DNA from: Pisaster brevispinus
Taxonomy: Eukaryota; Echinodermata; Asteroidea; Forcipulatida; Asteriidae
NCBI GenBank assembly: GCA_023634235.1
Contig: JAMKCF010000012.1
Coordinates: 16,873,884 to 16,937,883 of the forward strand
Length of the DNA: 64,000 bases
Direction: 5' to 3'
Made by a program: the position numbers and the translations under genes. Below are positions 27,330 to 38,705 of the stretch, piece by piece; the first letter of the stretch is position 1; each line of letters opens with the position of its first letter. The notes beneath the pieces were generated by a model that saw only the letters and a program-made list of their open reading frames with translations, had not been told where the DNA came from and did not search any database.

Positions 27330-27400
27330 TGCTGTCGAGTCGTTGCACTGGAGGGCTGGCATTCAGCCGGTTGCGGGTTCGACTCCCCAAGGTACAGGGC
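27330..27400 (+). mobile_element. tRNA-derived SINE-like head
   Basis: GGTTGCGGGTTCGACTCCCC contains a perfect RNA polymerase III B box (GGTTCGACTCC), preceded by a CTGGCATTCAGCC anticodon-arm-like stretch. The cloverleaf does not close: the T stem has only three good pairs and no acceptor stem is found, so it is not a functional tRNA gene. The tail was not delimited. Confidence 0.5.
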
Positions 27401-28971
27401 CAGCTCCCAGCGCGTTAGTACTGCTGTCTAGTCACTATTTGTTCAAGTCAGGATAAGCCACAATATTGTCATTATTCGTGAAGATAATGCTCAGCGATGT
27501 TTGTGTGCGAGGAAACTTGACTGTAGTCAGTCTGGAGTTTCTTCCCCCCACCCCCAACTGGGATTCTGGCGAGTTCCCGGACCTCACAAATTTCCATCGA
27601 AACAAGCTAACAATCCTGTTGAAATTAGGTCACGCACTTGAAATGAGTAAAACCATAGTCACTTATTATTCATAAGACGTCTTTGAATGTGAACGATCCA
27701 GCAACCCCCTACCTTATTGACAAAAGATTACCGACGTAATGTAGGTCGGTCTCACGTTTCAAGGAGTGTGGAGACATTATTGTATTTGTTGGGATGATCA
27801 CATTAATTGAGTGCCTACAGGTATATGGCCAACATTCATGGAATTGTTTCCTGTGACCTATATATTGAGCCACTGAGGCTCGTAAACCCATCCCTCCCCC
27901 CAAACAAAATAAATAAATAAATAAAACTTATAATTAAAATGAGAATAAGAATAACACTACAAAATCAAAATCTAAAAGAATAATGCGCTTTAGTTGATTT
28001 TCAAAGCAGTTGCTTCCCTATGGAAATCTTTCTTGTTTTTCTAAAAACTGATGGAAAATGATGATTGGTCTCGGGTCTGAACGTCATATTAACCCTCCGT
28101 GAATCCACGGGAAAATAATTACATGCTGGACCCACTGGGCGCGATCGGAAGGCAGATTGTATTACGGGTAAATAACTGTGCAATTCTTGTTCCAATGGTC
28201 TGAACAGATGAATAGATGTTCCCTGGACCCACACACTAAAGATTGAAGCATTCTGAAAATATACACATTGGTTCACTACTATTTTTCAAAAAGTAGTACA
28301 TTTCGAAATCCGCACCCTAGGATTTTTTTGTGTACACATTATAAGGGGTCCATATAGACTAATCTGCCATCCCACACTATTTGTCAACCTCTTGAGTTTA
28401 CCCACCCAGAAATCACTACAGTATATGAAAGAGTGATGTTTATGGGTAGTTAAAAAAAAATCAGCGGAATTGATCCACACATTTTGTAGTTATTGTTAAA
28501 AGTATGAAGCTGTTCCTTCCGCCCGCCCCCTTGGCTGCTCCGAGGGTTAAGGGGCACTGACTATTTTGATAGATAAAACAAAAACATGAACAACAATAGT
28601 GAAGAGGGTAACATTTTCAGGTTGCTGTGTACTCAGATGTTTCGAAGAGGTTGTGGTGGTGTAGAAGACAACCACGGCTTAGCAAAAAAAATTCTTAAAC
28701 GCTTAGTGTAATTCTGATCTATACTAACCTGAAATTACTGTATAGCTTCGGGACTCTAGCCCAGTTGGTTTCTTTGAACTTCACAATAAACCAGTTTAAT
28801 TGAATTGGGCATTAATCTGCCCAAGTGAAAAGATTGTTTCCCTCACCTCGACGACATATGAGCGTTTAAAGAGTATATTATTTTATGAAAGAACAAAAAA
28901 TAAGTCTAAAGTCTCAGGTGCACACGTTGTATGTAACGTTAAACCACACGTGTATTAAACCTTTTAATGTT

Positions 28972-28999
28972 GCCCCCCCACCCCACCCCACCCCACCCC
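28972..28999. repeat. CACCC short tandem tract
   Basis: ACCCC units repeated about five times. The minus strand has the spaced G runs of a G-quadruplex motif. Confidence 0.85.
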
Positions 29000-31379
29000 C
29001 TTCAATATCATCCTTCCCAGCCTCCCAGCCTCTTCGGATTCCACATCGCCTTGCAAATAAGATGTTGTGATCGGAAAGACCACTCTACGTCAATACTGAG
29101 CATTGGGAATAGGGTTTATATACTCACTCTTCCGTTGGATTGGCACTCGCAAAAAAAACACAAAAACATTTGAAATGCACATTTCCAGTCCATTTTCCCC
29201 AACCCGAGAATCTTCTTGAAATTTACCTTCCCTTAATGCAACAACACTGCTGTGGACACAACAAAAACATTGGCGGATATCTGTTTCGACAGATTTGGGG
29301 CTTACAACCCCGCATGTACAAGGTGACTTACCTGAACGCGGTATATCGGGAAGGAGTCTGGCACTGTTTGTATTCAGTCAGTCACGACACGTGCTGTGAA
29401 AATTAGTTTTTAAAGCGGTAACTAGGTTTTACAGCAACGGTGCTAGCCCGTATTTTCGACGTCTTGAACCCGCTCTAACAGTTGCGCTTTAAAAGTCAAT
29501 TTTCAGAGCGCGTGTGTTTTGAGGAGCAGACGCGGTGGATGAAGACAACGCGAGACGCTTTCCCTACGGAACTCTGAAAGTGCCATCCGACTTGTTGACA
29601 TCCTGGTACTGTTTATCTCGAAGTGACGACATTATACAGGCGTATCGTCACCGTGAGATGGGAAAATGACATTTTACTGTCAGAAGTTGTCACCCTAGAG
29701 GTGGAATTCTATCAGGGACTCGTTTTGTGAATGGTGGAAGAAACCGTCCCGAACTGACTCAGGCGTCAACTTATTTGCCTGTTTGGATGCCGTCATCCCG
29801 AGATTTAAAAAGAAAATTAAGAATCCAAACACGTCAGATGGCCATTATACAGCTCCGAAGTTGCTTTTTTGTTGTACGTCTGTTGTTAAGCACGTTCAAG
29901 GCTCATTTCTCGCTTGCCCTGTGAGATTTGGTTTTACTATTTCACTTTTTCCCTGTACTTTTATTTATGTATTTTTTTGCTGTAATTTAACATGCAATTC
30001 GGTCGCTTGGCCGCAACGTTTTGAACGTTTTTAATTAAACCGTAAACCACAGTAAGATCGGATTCAAACACAGTGTAATATCTCTCGCAGATTAAAGATT
30101 TCTATTTTGGCATATTTTCCCAGGTGGACATCATTATAAGTTTCCGCGCTGTAATTGACCCACTGCCGGTTTTGTTTCTCTCGTAATTTACCCAATATTA
30201 ACTCTAAGGTGTCTCAAACGCCAGTGTGTTATTTACCTTTGCAGTGTTTTTGGTGCTACAACTGTATGTTATTCAAGTGTTCATTCACTACCGTGATGAC
30301 TTGGTGAGTTGTGCCCATGTTGTTCCTGTCAAGCAGTGGTAGAGAGAGATGGACCAGTGTCAGACTTGACGGATGATTTCAATGTAATTTTAAGACGACC
30401 TCTACGACGAGGAGCATGAGGCCTCCAGAGAAGGGCACGATTGCCTGGCTCATTATGATTAAATTTGGAAGAAGAAACAGGTGTTTTTGGATTTACGTTA
30501 ACATGCATACTTACGTTCATCTGCAAAAGTTTTGGGTTCTATTTTTAGTTGTTTATTATGTTGGCTCTCTAAACCATGTCTCAGTCCGTAAATCATGATC
30601 GATACCATGCTCAACACCAACACCATAACCCCACAGTAAGTTTACTGGGTTTTTTTTTTTTGGCCATGTTATTTGTGCGTTCGTGTTCATGCATTACGGA
30701 ACGACCGGAGAACGCTCGACGAATCTTGGTCAACAAGGTTCCCAACGTCCGTCAACTTTAAATAAATCCCTCTGTGATTGGATAATCCTTTAGGGATTAA
30801 ACATGTCTAGAGCCCAACCCTGCATTAAACCCCGATCCACCTATCATGAGGGGGGAACAAGCTGGAAGATTTTTCCACCGATAATATTTGTCGTCAAAGT
30901 ACACTAGATGACGATGACGTGGGTGGGGGTTTTCTCTTGAACGGACTTACCGGTGAGCGTGATTACTCTCTGGGGAGGGATGTGTTGAACGACACGCTGA
31001 TCGATTTTACTCCTCGTTCCTCAGTAAATGTCATTTTCACCGCTCTTGTTTGTTCACCCCTTGCCGTATGAAGACTGGGCAGCCAACATGCCTGTTTTCC
31101 CCGCGTCAATACACCGGACGGTGATTGTACACGGCTGTATAATATTGGTTTAGGCTGGGGGTAATTTCTCTTGTAAGGGGATCGACATCGAGTCAGAAAA
31201 TGTCTTAAGCCGTTTGTCGAAGCATTAGGCCTGCCTTCTTGGCAACAGCCGCAGCTGGCAATACGGCCTCTGCATAAGTCCAATGCGTGGTTAGACTTGA
31301 ATTGAGTTTCAATCACGTGTTTTGTGGGCCAAAAGTACGGAGCTCTGGAAGTGACATCCGACATGTTGAAGTCATGAGA

Positions 31380-31880
31380 TGATTTACTTCAGGATGATGA
31401 CATCATAATCGTATGATGACGACACCCTAAGATGATTTATTATGGGATGACGACATCCTGAGGTAAGATGTCGTCTGCCCGATATGTTTTATCTTAGGAT
31501 GTCGACATCGTGAAAGAAATATGTCGTTTCTCGATATGTTTAATCTTAGGATGTCGACATCATGAAAGAAAGATGTCGACTTCCCGATGTATTTTATCTC
31601 AGTATGTCGACATAATGAAAGAAAGATGTCGACTTTCTGAGACAAATCATCGTGGATGATCAATTAATCTGAACATGTCGAGCATCCAAGATGATTTATC
31701 TCGGACTTTCATGATGTCGACATGCTAAGATAAATCATTGTGGGAAGACAAGATCCTACATTCATGATGTCATCACCCCGAAATAAAATATATCTAAAAG
31801 ACAACATTCTACTTTCAAGAGGTCGTCATCTTGAGATAAATTATCTTCAGATATCGTCACCTTACCTTTACGGTGTCATC
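31380..31880. repeat. GTCGAC-centred tandem array, core period about 52 bp
   Basis: ATGTCGACAT palindromes recur with GTCGACAT at 31501, 31553 and 31606, each followed by ATGAAAGAAAGATGTCG-like sequence and TTTATCTTAGGATG. Flanks to about 31380 and 31880 hold more diverged GATGACATC and GATAAATCAT words in both orientations. Apparent open frames here are by-products of the period. Confidence 0.75.
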
Positions 31881-33730
31881 ATCAACCAGTGAGTAAGGAT
31901 CCCAACAAGTTGGATGACACTTCCTGAGCTCTGTAGGACAGCCAAATTAAATGCATGTTGCAATAAAACAGAGGGAATACGGAATTACAAATCTGGTGAG
32001 TCCAGAGGGCTTTCAAAAACGCTTAGTTTATTCTTCTACCCCCGGGTCCATCTATCAGTTGCATCTCCTGTCTTAAAAAATGTCTTAATTCTCATTCTAC
32101 GCCTTCGAATTGTATGTGGTGGGCGAGGGCATGTTCGGAACCTCTAACTGCCAGCTGTGAAGGTAAATGACGCATCCACGGGCCCAAATACGTCACACTT
32201 TGAGTATGACGTTGTATCTGGTCATAGATCAAGAGAGAATGAGGCGTGGAATATTGCCGGATGAATGTAAGGTTATGCAGACTTGGATGGGGCTACTTTT
32301 AAATCTCAAATTATAAAATGTCTGTGTCAATACGAGGGGCAATAAACTGCACTATGTACAGAGTATGCTACTCCCATTATATGTGTTTATATCCCTACAT
32401 GTGTTCGCCTTTGTCCCTCCACTTACATCCTCCCCATAGACTTTGCACATACACATTTCCTTGTGGAGCACCCCGGTATTTCGAGTTCCCCTACGGAGGC
32501 CTTTTGTTTTCCCTTTATTGTTTTGTCCTCAATAGGGTATGGAATTCAAAACTAAAACTGTTGCGGTCCGTAACATTTCAGTAATGAAATTGTCCCGAGA
32601 TCATCAAATGCGACTGGCACTGTATGCCGAAAATGACTAAGAAAATAATGTTATCTCCATAAATAGTAAACTAACTAACACCGGTAATAATCCAAGAGGT
32701 GGGCGTTTAATTCATTTTGGAACTCATTTATTTATAAGGTTGGGAAAACAAATCCAAGCCAGCAGATTTTATGTAGATCGGCCAGTGGGCAAGCAAAAAA
32801 TCAAATTGATTTTATAATTTATTCCCCATGCCAGATATTCTTACTTAAAATTGAATATGACATTATCAACTTAGGCAGGTAAGCTGATCTATGCAGTCTC
32901 ATTCCGTCAACCTCACTCTGTATAAAACTCCGATTGCATTGTGCTCGAGACGCGTTGGCAATAACTTTTTATCCGCACCTCGTAAGGTCGACTTAGAGAG
33001 AGGCGGACACGGAAGAAGAAAGCCGATCCCCTGCTGCTAAGAGATGACTTTCTTGTTCCCTTACGGTGAAGGGTTTGGAGGATTTACCGTCGCCCTATCG
33101 GTGATGAGCTACCTAATTACCTCACTGGGGTAGTGGCGGGCACGAACGAATCATTGACCTCGCCCGCCAGGGCCGCCGGGAACGCCCCAGGGGGGTGCTA
33201 CGCCGTTGTTTGTTAGGGGGGTGTTGTTATCGTAGTGCCTGTTTCTCCGCGATGAGAAAGCTTTGTGTTAATGGAATTTACCTGTAAATTGAGAGAGAGA
33301 GAGAGAGATGGGATACCGTAAAGGAAGGAAGAGTTCGGAACAATGATATGGAATGAATAAAATGAATTTGATTTTCGTCGGCCTGCCCCAGCTGGGATAA
33401 CAATCCAAACGCACGGTGAAGAAATTGGAATGATGATACTCCGGATCACTGGGTGGATACTGTATATGTAGGTGACCAAACCTTTTAAAAACAAGTTTTA
33501 GTTCTTCTGGTAATGGCGTTGAATTACCGTACATTAATTTAATTTTACTGATTTATTCATTTTAAATCTTCGGACAATAAAAAAAATATATATATACATA
33601 TCTGGACTAGGGAAGTATTACAACTTTGAAAACTATCATCAAAAAGATATGTCTTCCTCAAGCCCCTTGTCGTAACATTATAAAGATGTGAGAATACTAA
33701 AGTTTGTATTGAACATTTGTTCCAAAACAA
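31881..33730. other. Intergenic; GC-richer patch at about 32940-33200
   Basis: Mostly AT-rich. The patch at 32940-33200 has many CpGs and a GGCGGGC/GCCCGCC inverted pair (33135-33141 and 33162-33168). It could be regulatory or an untranslated exon; no coding model is supported. Confidence 0.4.
32385..32490 (+). repeat. Dispersed repeat segment shared with 49770-49880
   Basis: This is the same orientation and word order as 49770-49880, diverged. No ends are visible. Confidence 0.4.
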
Positions 33731-33946
33731 ACACCCCAACAAACAAACAAACAAACAAACAAACAAACAAACACCCCAACAAACAAACAAACAAACAAAC
33801 ACCCCAACAAACAAACAAACAAACAACCCCCCAACACCCCAACAAACAAACACCCCAACACCCCAACAAACAAACACCCCAACACCCCAACAAACAAACA
33901 AACAAACACCCCAACACCCCAACAAACAAACAAACAAACACCCCCT
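33731..33946. repeat. Compound AAAC / ACCCCAAC minisatellite
   Basis: About 216 bp alternate runs of AAAC with ACACCCCAAC blocks. On the minus strand the GGGG runs with short TGTT spacers fit the G-quadruplex pattern. Three long overlapping open frames on both strands are repeat artefacts. Confidence 0.9.
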
Positions 33947-34414
33947 TCCCAACCAGTGCGATCAATGCGATTACGTATAATGCGATTCCAATCAACACGA
34001 TTTCAGATTAGGACACAAACTTGGTTTAAAACATAATAACACTCTAAATAAAAAAGTAGCAATGACATACATATACGAAGGGGATTACATTTAACATAGT
34101 TTGTTAACATAACACCAAAATAATTATGTGACAACACCCGTGGTGTAAATGTTAACACCCCGGTTTTTGCTAAGTACTCTCTGATAAAATAAAACTGCAA
34201 ATAAATAAATGAAACCATCAATCAATCCAGCTATGAAATTAAACTTGTTTTAAAACAGTATTCAGTAGTGTGTGTAGGCACCGCACAAACGTCATTCATA
34301 TCGCATAACCTCTAACCACTTTTTTGGTAATGAAAACATTATGTTCACTCAGTCAAAGCGTCTTATCCATTTGCGCTTGGATGGGCTGACGTATGTACAC
34401 ATGCGTTGAACCCT

Positions 34415-34522
34415 GACCTCTTCCAGTTTACGAAAGATTCGACTATCCACGTTGGACCCTGACCTTATAACCCCCAGTCACCACTTCCTGTTTATCCCCG
34501 GTCACCTCTTCCGGTTTACTAC
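34415..34522. repeat. Short repeated words (TCACCTCTTCCGGTTTAC type)
   Basis: Three related segments begin near 34417, 34480 and 34502, each a GACC/CACC start, then TTCC[A/T/G]G and TTTA. The TTCCGG/TTCCTG cores match the ETS-factor core, but this may be an old tandem duplication. Confidence 0.4.
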
Positions 34523-35116
34523 TAATAATAAGGTAGCTCTATATTTATTTTTACTATTATTATTGTTATTAGTTTTTTTGGGTTTTTTTGCGTTAAACAA
34601 GAAGGAATTGCAGGTTATCAGATGTGCTGATGGTTTCTCGAGTACGTTGTCAGTGTACAACAACAAACGCGGAATAAATACCCAACCGCACTTAGTTTCA
34701 TGGGTGACACTAATTCGGCTTAGCGTTAATCCAACTTTACGTTTTGATCCCAGAGATGATAAGCACGCGATCCTTTTCCGATTTTGTTTTTTTTTAAGGT
34801 AACGTTTTTTCCCCCCTCCTCTCATACTGTTCTAATATTATTGCAGTCGTGTCTTTAAATGGACGGGGGAATGGTGTAGTGTTGTGAAGCAGTAATTTCA
34901 TGATTTAAATAATTTATTGAGGTCTATTTTGGGACAACCTTGTGTGATTGATGCTCAAGATTGCCGCGAAAACCTCGTAAATACTTGACTTTACGGTCGT
35001 ACAGCCCGGGGATCCTTTTAAAATATATTATTTGCACGAGGTGAGTTTCTCGACAACTGATTCCGCAACTGATGGAGCTAGCTGTAATGTGCAGTAATCC
35101 CTTCTTCTCCTTTTTT

Positions 35117-35147
35117 AGGTGTTCGTGCAATACGTGCACGAACACCT
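35117..35147. repeat. Perfect 13 bp stem, 5-base loop hairpin
   Basis: AGGTGTTCGTGCA (35117-35129) is mirrored by TGCACGAACACCT (35135-35147) around ATACG. It is preceded by a pyrimidine run, CTCCTTTTTT. Function is unknown. Confidence 0.7.
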
Positions 35148-35163
35148 CTTGTTATTGTTCTGG

Positions 35164-35197
35164 TTTTTTTTTTTTTTTTTTTTTTTTTGGGGGGGGG
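35164..35197. repeat. Compound homopolymer T25-G9
   Basis: A T run (35164-35188) directly followed by G9. A second long poly-T lies nearby at about 35313-35341. Confidence 0.95.
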
Positions 35198-35312
35198 CTT
35201 TTTTACGTAAAAGTGAAGCCTGCTGACAAACTGTTAATGGTTTTCTTCTTTTGTTTTATATAGCAGAGTCAGAAGATGGTTTTCGTTTGTGAGCATTTGA
35301 TTTTTGTTTGCA

Positions 35313-35313
35313 G

Positions 35314-35341
<28 letters not shown>
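35313..35341. repeat. Poly-T tract, about 29 T
   Basis: Uninterrupted T run 120 bases after another long T run. No gene body is recognisable between them. Confidence 0.93.
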
Positions 35342-35345
<4 letters not shown>

Positions 35346-35349
35346 CCGC

Positions 35350-38300
35350 TGTGTCTTGTTGCTGCGCAGCTGTGGATCCATCGCCATGGAATAAATGTTA
35401 CTTGGGCCTGTATACGTTTGGTCATCACAAGTAGTGGTAACAAAAAATTACTTGGTTGGAAGTACAGCAGCTTTCGATAGTAGAAAGCATCTTGGGGAAG
35501 ATTTCAATTCAAAATAGGAAAGGGATATCAGTTTTTATCCCACAAATTTTGATCACCAAGTTCCATAGCCTTACCGAGTGCGTTACCGGTACAATGTCTA
35601 TGCCTGCAGAGAAGGCTGTGATGGATGTTTAGTTTAAGGACATTTCGCAGATGTCTGGGAGGGCTTGAAAAGCTGTCCCTTTTTGTATAGAGGCCCGGTT
35701 GGAATCCTCGTGGGTGAATGTCAGGGAACTCAGGCCCATCAATTCCGGGGACCCGTCGTGAATCAAGGTTGATCGAGGGGTCCGGATGCCATCCCATTCA
35801 TCAACCGTGCGAGCTATAGCACCCTACGAGGGAGGCACCTTGATGCGGCACGATGTGATGTATGGGACGGGGAGAGTACATGGTTGGTTTGCAAAGTACC
35901 GCAGGTGTGTCTGTACAGTGGGGTTATGTGATGACACAATGTGATGCCCCTGTGCTCGATTAGCAAAGTACAGTCCATCACAGTCACTGAGTGCTGTAAA
36001 TTGCTAGATATTATCTCAGGCTCATCGTCATTAAGCTGCTTAAGCAGACAACATTGCTTAGCAAATTTTTACCAATTGGCAATTGCTTGTTACAAACATG
36101 TTCATTAGCCTTCTTAGCATCAACTAACTCATCAGAGACCACACTCCCATCGGCTGCAGGACCCTAATGCAAAATGACAGTGGAATCAGTTATAAATACC
36201 CGAAACAGGACATTATCTTAATCGGCTGGTAACGTTTGTCTGATGTTGTGATTCGAAAATGCTGCTGTTAAAATAGATCAGTGCAATGTGGCACTCGATG
36301 GAAGTGAGACATTGTCTGGTCCCTCATGTTGATCGAGTCATATGCTGGGATATGGCATGATTGTCTAAAACATTTATAGAAGATGGCCACGTAGCTGTAA
36401 TAAAGAAGTGCAGCACCGCATACATTTAAATCGAAACCCAGTCGCCAGTGACGAAACAAACTACTAAGTGTTGACAAATGCCGAGGAAAGTCATTAAACT
36501 GTTGCGATCAATGTAATTTCAGCTGTGATGAAATCCACTTTGAAGCGAAATGACTGTTTCGTTAGTGACAACATTAGCCGAATGTGCTATGTTTTATTGA
36601 AAAAACGATTACCAGAGAATCTCATGGGAAAAGAAGAAGGCTTTCTCGTAGGTATTCCAAACTGCAACAATGCAGGCTCAAAGAAACTTGGTGTTGCGAA
36701 GAAATGGTGTTTTAAGCCCCCAAACAAAGAACACTTTCAAGCTTAACCAGCCTAGATCAGAAGCTCATACTGGTTGCTCAGGCATTATCTTGTGTCCGTA
36801 TCATTATGGAGAATGAAACAGTTTTTATTTATTGTTGTTGTTTTGTATGTGTTTTTTAATGACTGCGTAGGAAAGAAAGACACGTCGGCAATTCATTAGC
36901 TTGTTTTCTTGGTAAAAACTATCATGCCCCATCAATTTACGTATTGGTAGTCAACTGTGAAGGAACGAAATAGTTATACAAAAAACCATGGAATTAATTA
37001 ATTACCAACAGTTATGCAGTGACTAATTTATACACCATGCATGTGAGCATACACGCTCAAACAGCGCCCTCACTGAAAGGTCAATGAAGACCTATCATTG
37101 GCTGAGAGTTGTGCGTGGCGCGTGCACGTGTGCACACTTCCATTGTTTGACCTCCGCGGTGGCGGCCAATGCAATGGTCTATGTCTTATGTTATCAATGA
37201 GTCCCTATACGGTACAGCATTTGTGGCGGATTGGGCAGTTAAATCCCTGGATTGTTGATAGTTAAATAATAGTAAAACACTACATTAAACAACTTATAGG
37301 TTCCGAGCCGGAAGTTTTAAGAGCGAGCCAAATAATGTCTAAGGGTGTCGGGAAAAAGCCCATTGAGCAAGATTCGTTGAGACATCTGATTGCGTTCGAC
37401 GAGCACTGATTTAATGTACAGATCGATGCAGGCGGGGTTGCAGCAGTGCGCATCTGGCCACAACCTCGTCAAAATCAAAAGCGATTTCCGTCCCTCGTGT
37501 TAAATTCCTATTCCGTATGCACCGGGGTGAAGTGAGATGGGGGTACATACTTTTCCAAGAATGGAAGTAAAATATACACCATCGATTTGACGCTGACGGG
37601 CACAATGGCTGTAGCTGCGCATCCACAATCCCTATCCCCGCCTCCCCCTGTTGGAGCACTCAGCTCAATTAGAGCCAGCTAGACATACCTGAATATCATG
37701 ATTAAGTTATCCCTTGGATGTGTCCATGTAGAAGAGCTTCCTAGGAATGCACTTATGTTTTAAACTTCAGCCTCGTTTGAGCCCCGAGACAACAACCCGA
37801 TACCTTTAACCGGGGCACCAGTAGTCTGGTGCACGAGTCACTGGACACCCGACTTCGCATAAAACATACACGAGTCATGACGTGCCCGCATAGAGGTGTG
37901 TTCGGTAGCTTGGCTTTGTAACCAATTATCGACCTGCAATAAAGCTTCAACAATTTATGCTCTGCAAAAATGAGCAGGATACCAGTCAAGGAGGGTACAT
38001 GTGACATGGTATTTTGGTTGGCAACCTTATTCTGGTAAGCATAATTTGAACTTGTTGTTGCGCTTAGGCAGCTCTATATGAAATTGGGATCAGTTAATTG
38101 CAACCGCAACCAACCACCGTACAACCAACCGAAAGCGACCGACATTCGGCGGATCCGGTTTATTCAGTTCCCTACGCTCGGCCATGTACCAGTTGTCTCT
38201 CCATTCATGCAAACCATTGTTACCAAACCGATGCTTGCAAGACAAGTTGATCTGATTTGCTTGTTACAGACAAAATGGCTGCGCGACAGCGCAACCACCT

Positions 38301-38600
38301 TGTCTGTCTTCTATTCAAATGAATGTAACAAAATACAGTATAATCAATATGTAATGAAGCTATACTAAACAAACAAGTTCTGAAATTGTCAGTAAAAATT
38401 CATGACTATCCAATCCATTGTACATGTTATGGAAATGTCGGCACTTGTTTTGAAACAAACGCAAACAATCGTCATGAAGTTCTTTTTTACATGCCTGGCG
38501 TAAGAATTTCCTCAGTAGCGGTTGACTATTGAGTCAAAATTCAATACTTTCTATAATATCTACTCAAGTTTCTTCATTTCTGTCGAGGCGCAATCATGGG
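35350..38600. other. Intergenic, no supported gene
   Basis: One dispersed-repeat copy at 37.06 kb. Short domain-free frames such as 36525-36746 and 38078-38368 lack splice context. Confidence 0.55.
37062..37170 (+). repeat. Dispersed repeat with CATTGGCTGAGAGTT core, copy 2
   Basis: Aligns to the inverted copy at 13478-13560 over about 75-100 bp, with AACAGCGCCCTCACTGAAAG, CCTATCATTGGCTGAGAGTT and a GGCGCGTGCACGTG block. Confidence 0.65.
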
Positions 38601-38705
38601 GTGCGTTTTCGCGGTCGTAACCAATAACTGTTTCGGTTGACCTGGCCATTGGTAAATCACATGTCAGTGACCGAAACAGTTATGGTTACAGCCGCGAAAT
38701 CGCAC
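38601..38705. repeat. 105-nt near-perfect hairpin (miRNA-precursor-like or MITE)
   Basis: The left arm 38601-38640 and right arm 38667-38705 are reverse complements over about 39 bases with only a few mismatches, joined by a loop of about 26 nt. Pairing stops sharply outside. Length and loop size fit an animal pre-miRNA, but a small inverted-repeat element would look the same. No terminal duplication is evident. Confidence 0.55.

Larger units (their letters stand above)
25667..31379. other. Intergenic, no supported gene
   Basis: Contains a C11 run near 26800, the SINE-like head at 27.3 kb and the CACCC tract at 28.97 kb. A 133-codon minus-strand frame (30963-31364) has balanced composition but no domain, signal peptide or flanking splice sites that I can defend. 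Confidence 0.5.

Noticed and set aside
27330..27400. Functional tRNA gene
   Set aside because: Only the B box is good; the T stem has three pairs and no acceptor stem or full cloverleaf can be drawn.
30963..31364. 133-codon minus-strand frame with balanced composition
   Set aside because: No domain, signal peptide or bracketing splice sites; it ends at the edge of the GTCGAC array. Kept only as unproven.
33731..33946. CRISPR-like array
   Set aside because: Simple-sequence repeat without unique spacers, in a eukaryotic context.
33557..34011. Cys/Val/Gly-rich and Thr/Asn/Gln-rich frames of up to 131 codons on both strands
   Set aside because: They follow the AAAC/ACCCCAAC period exactly and exist on both strands at once.
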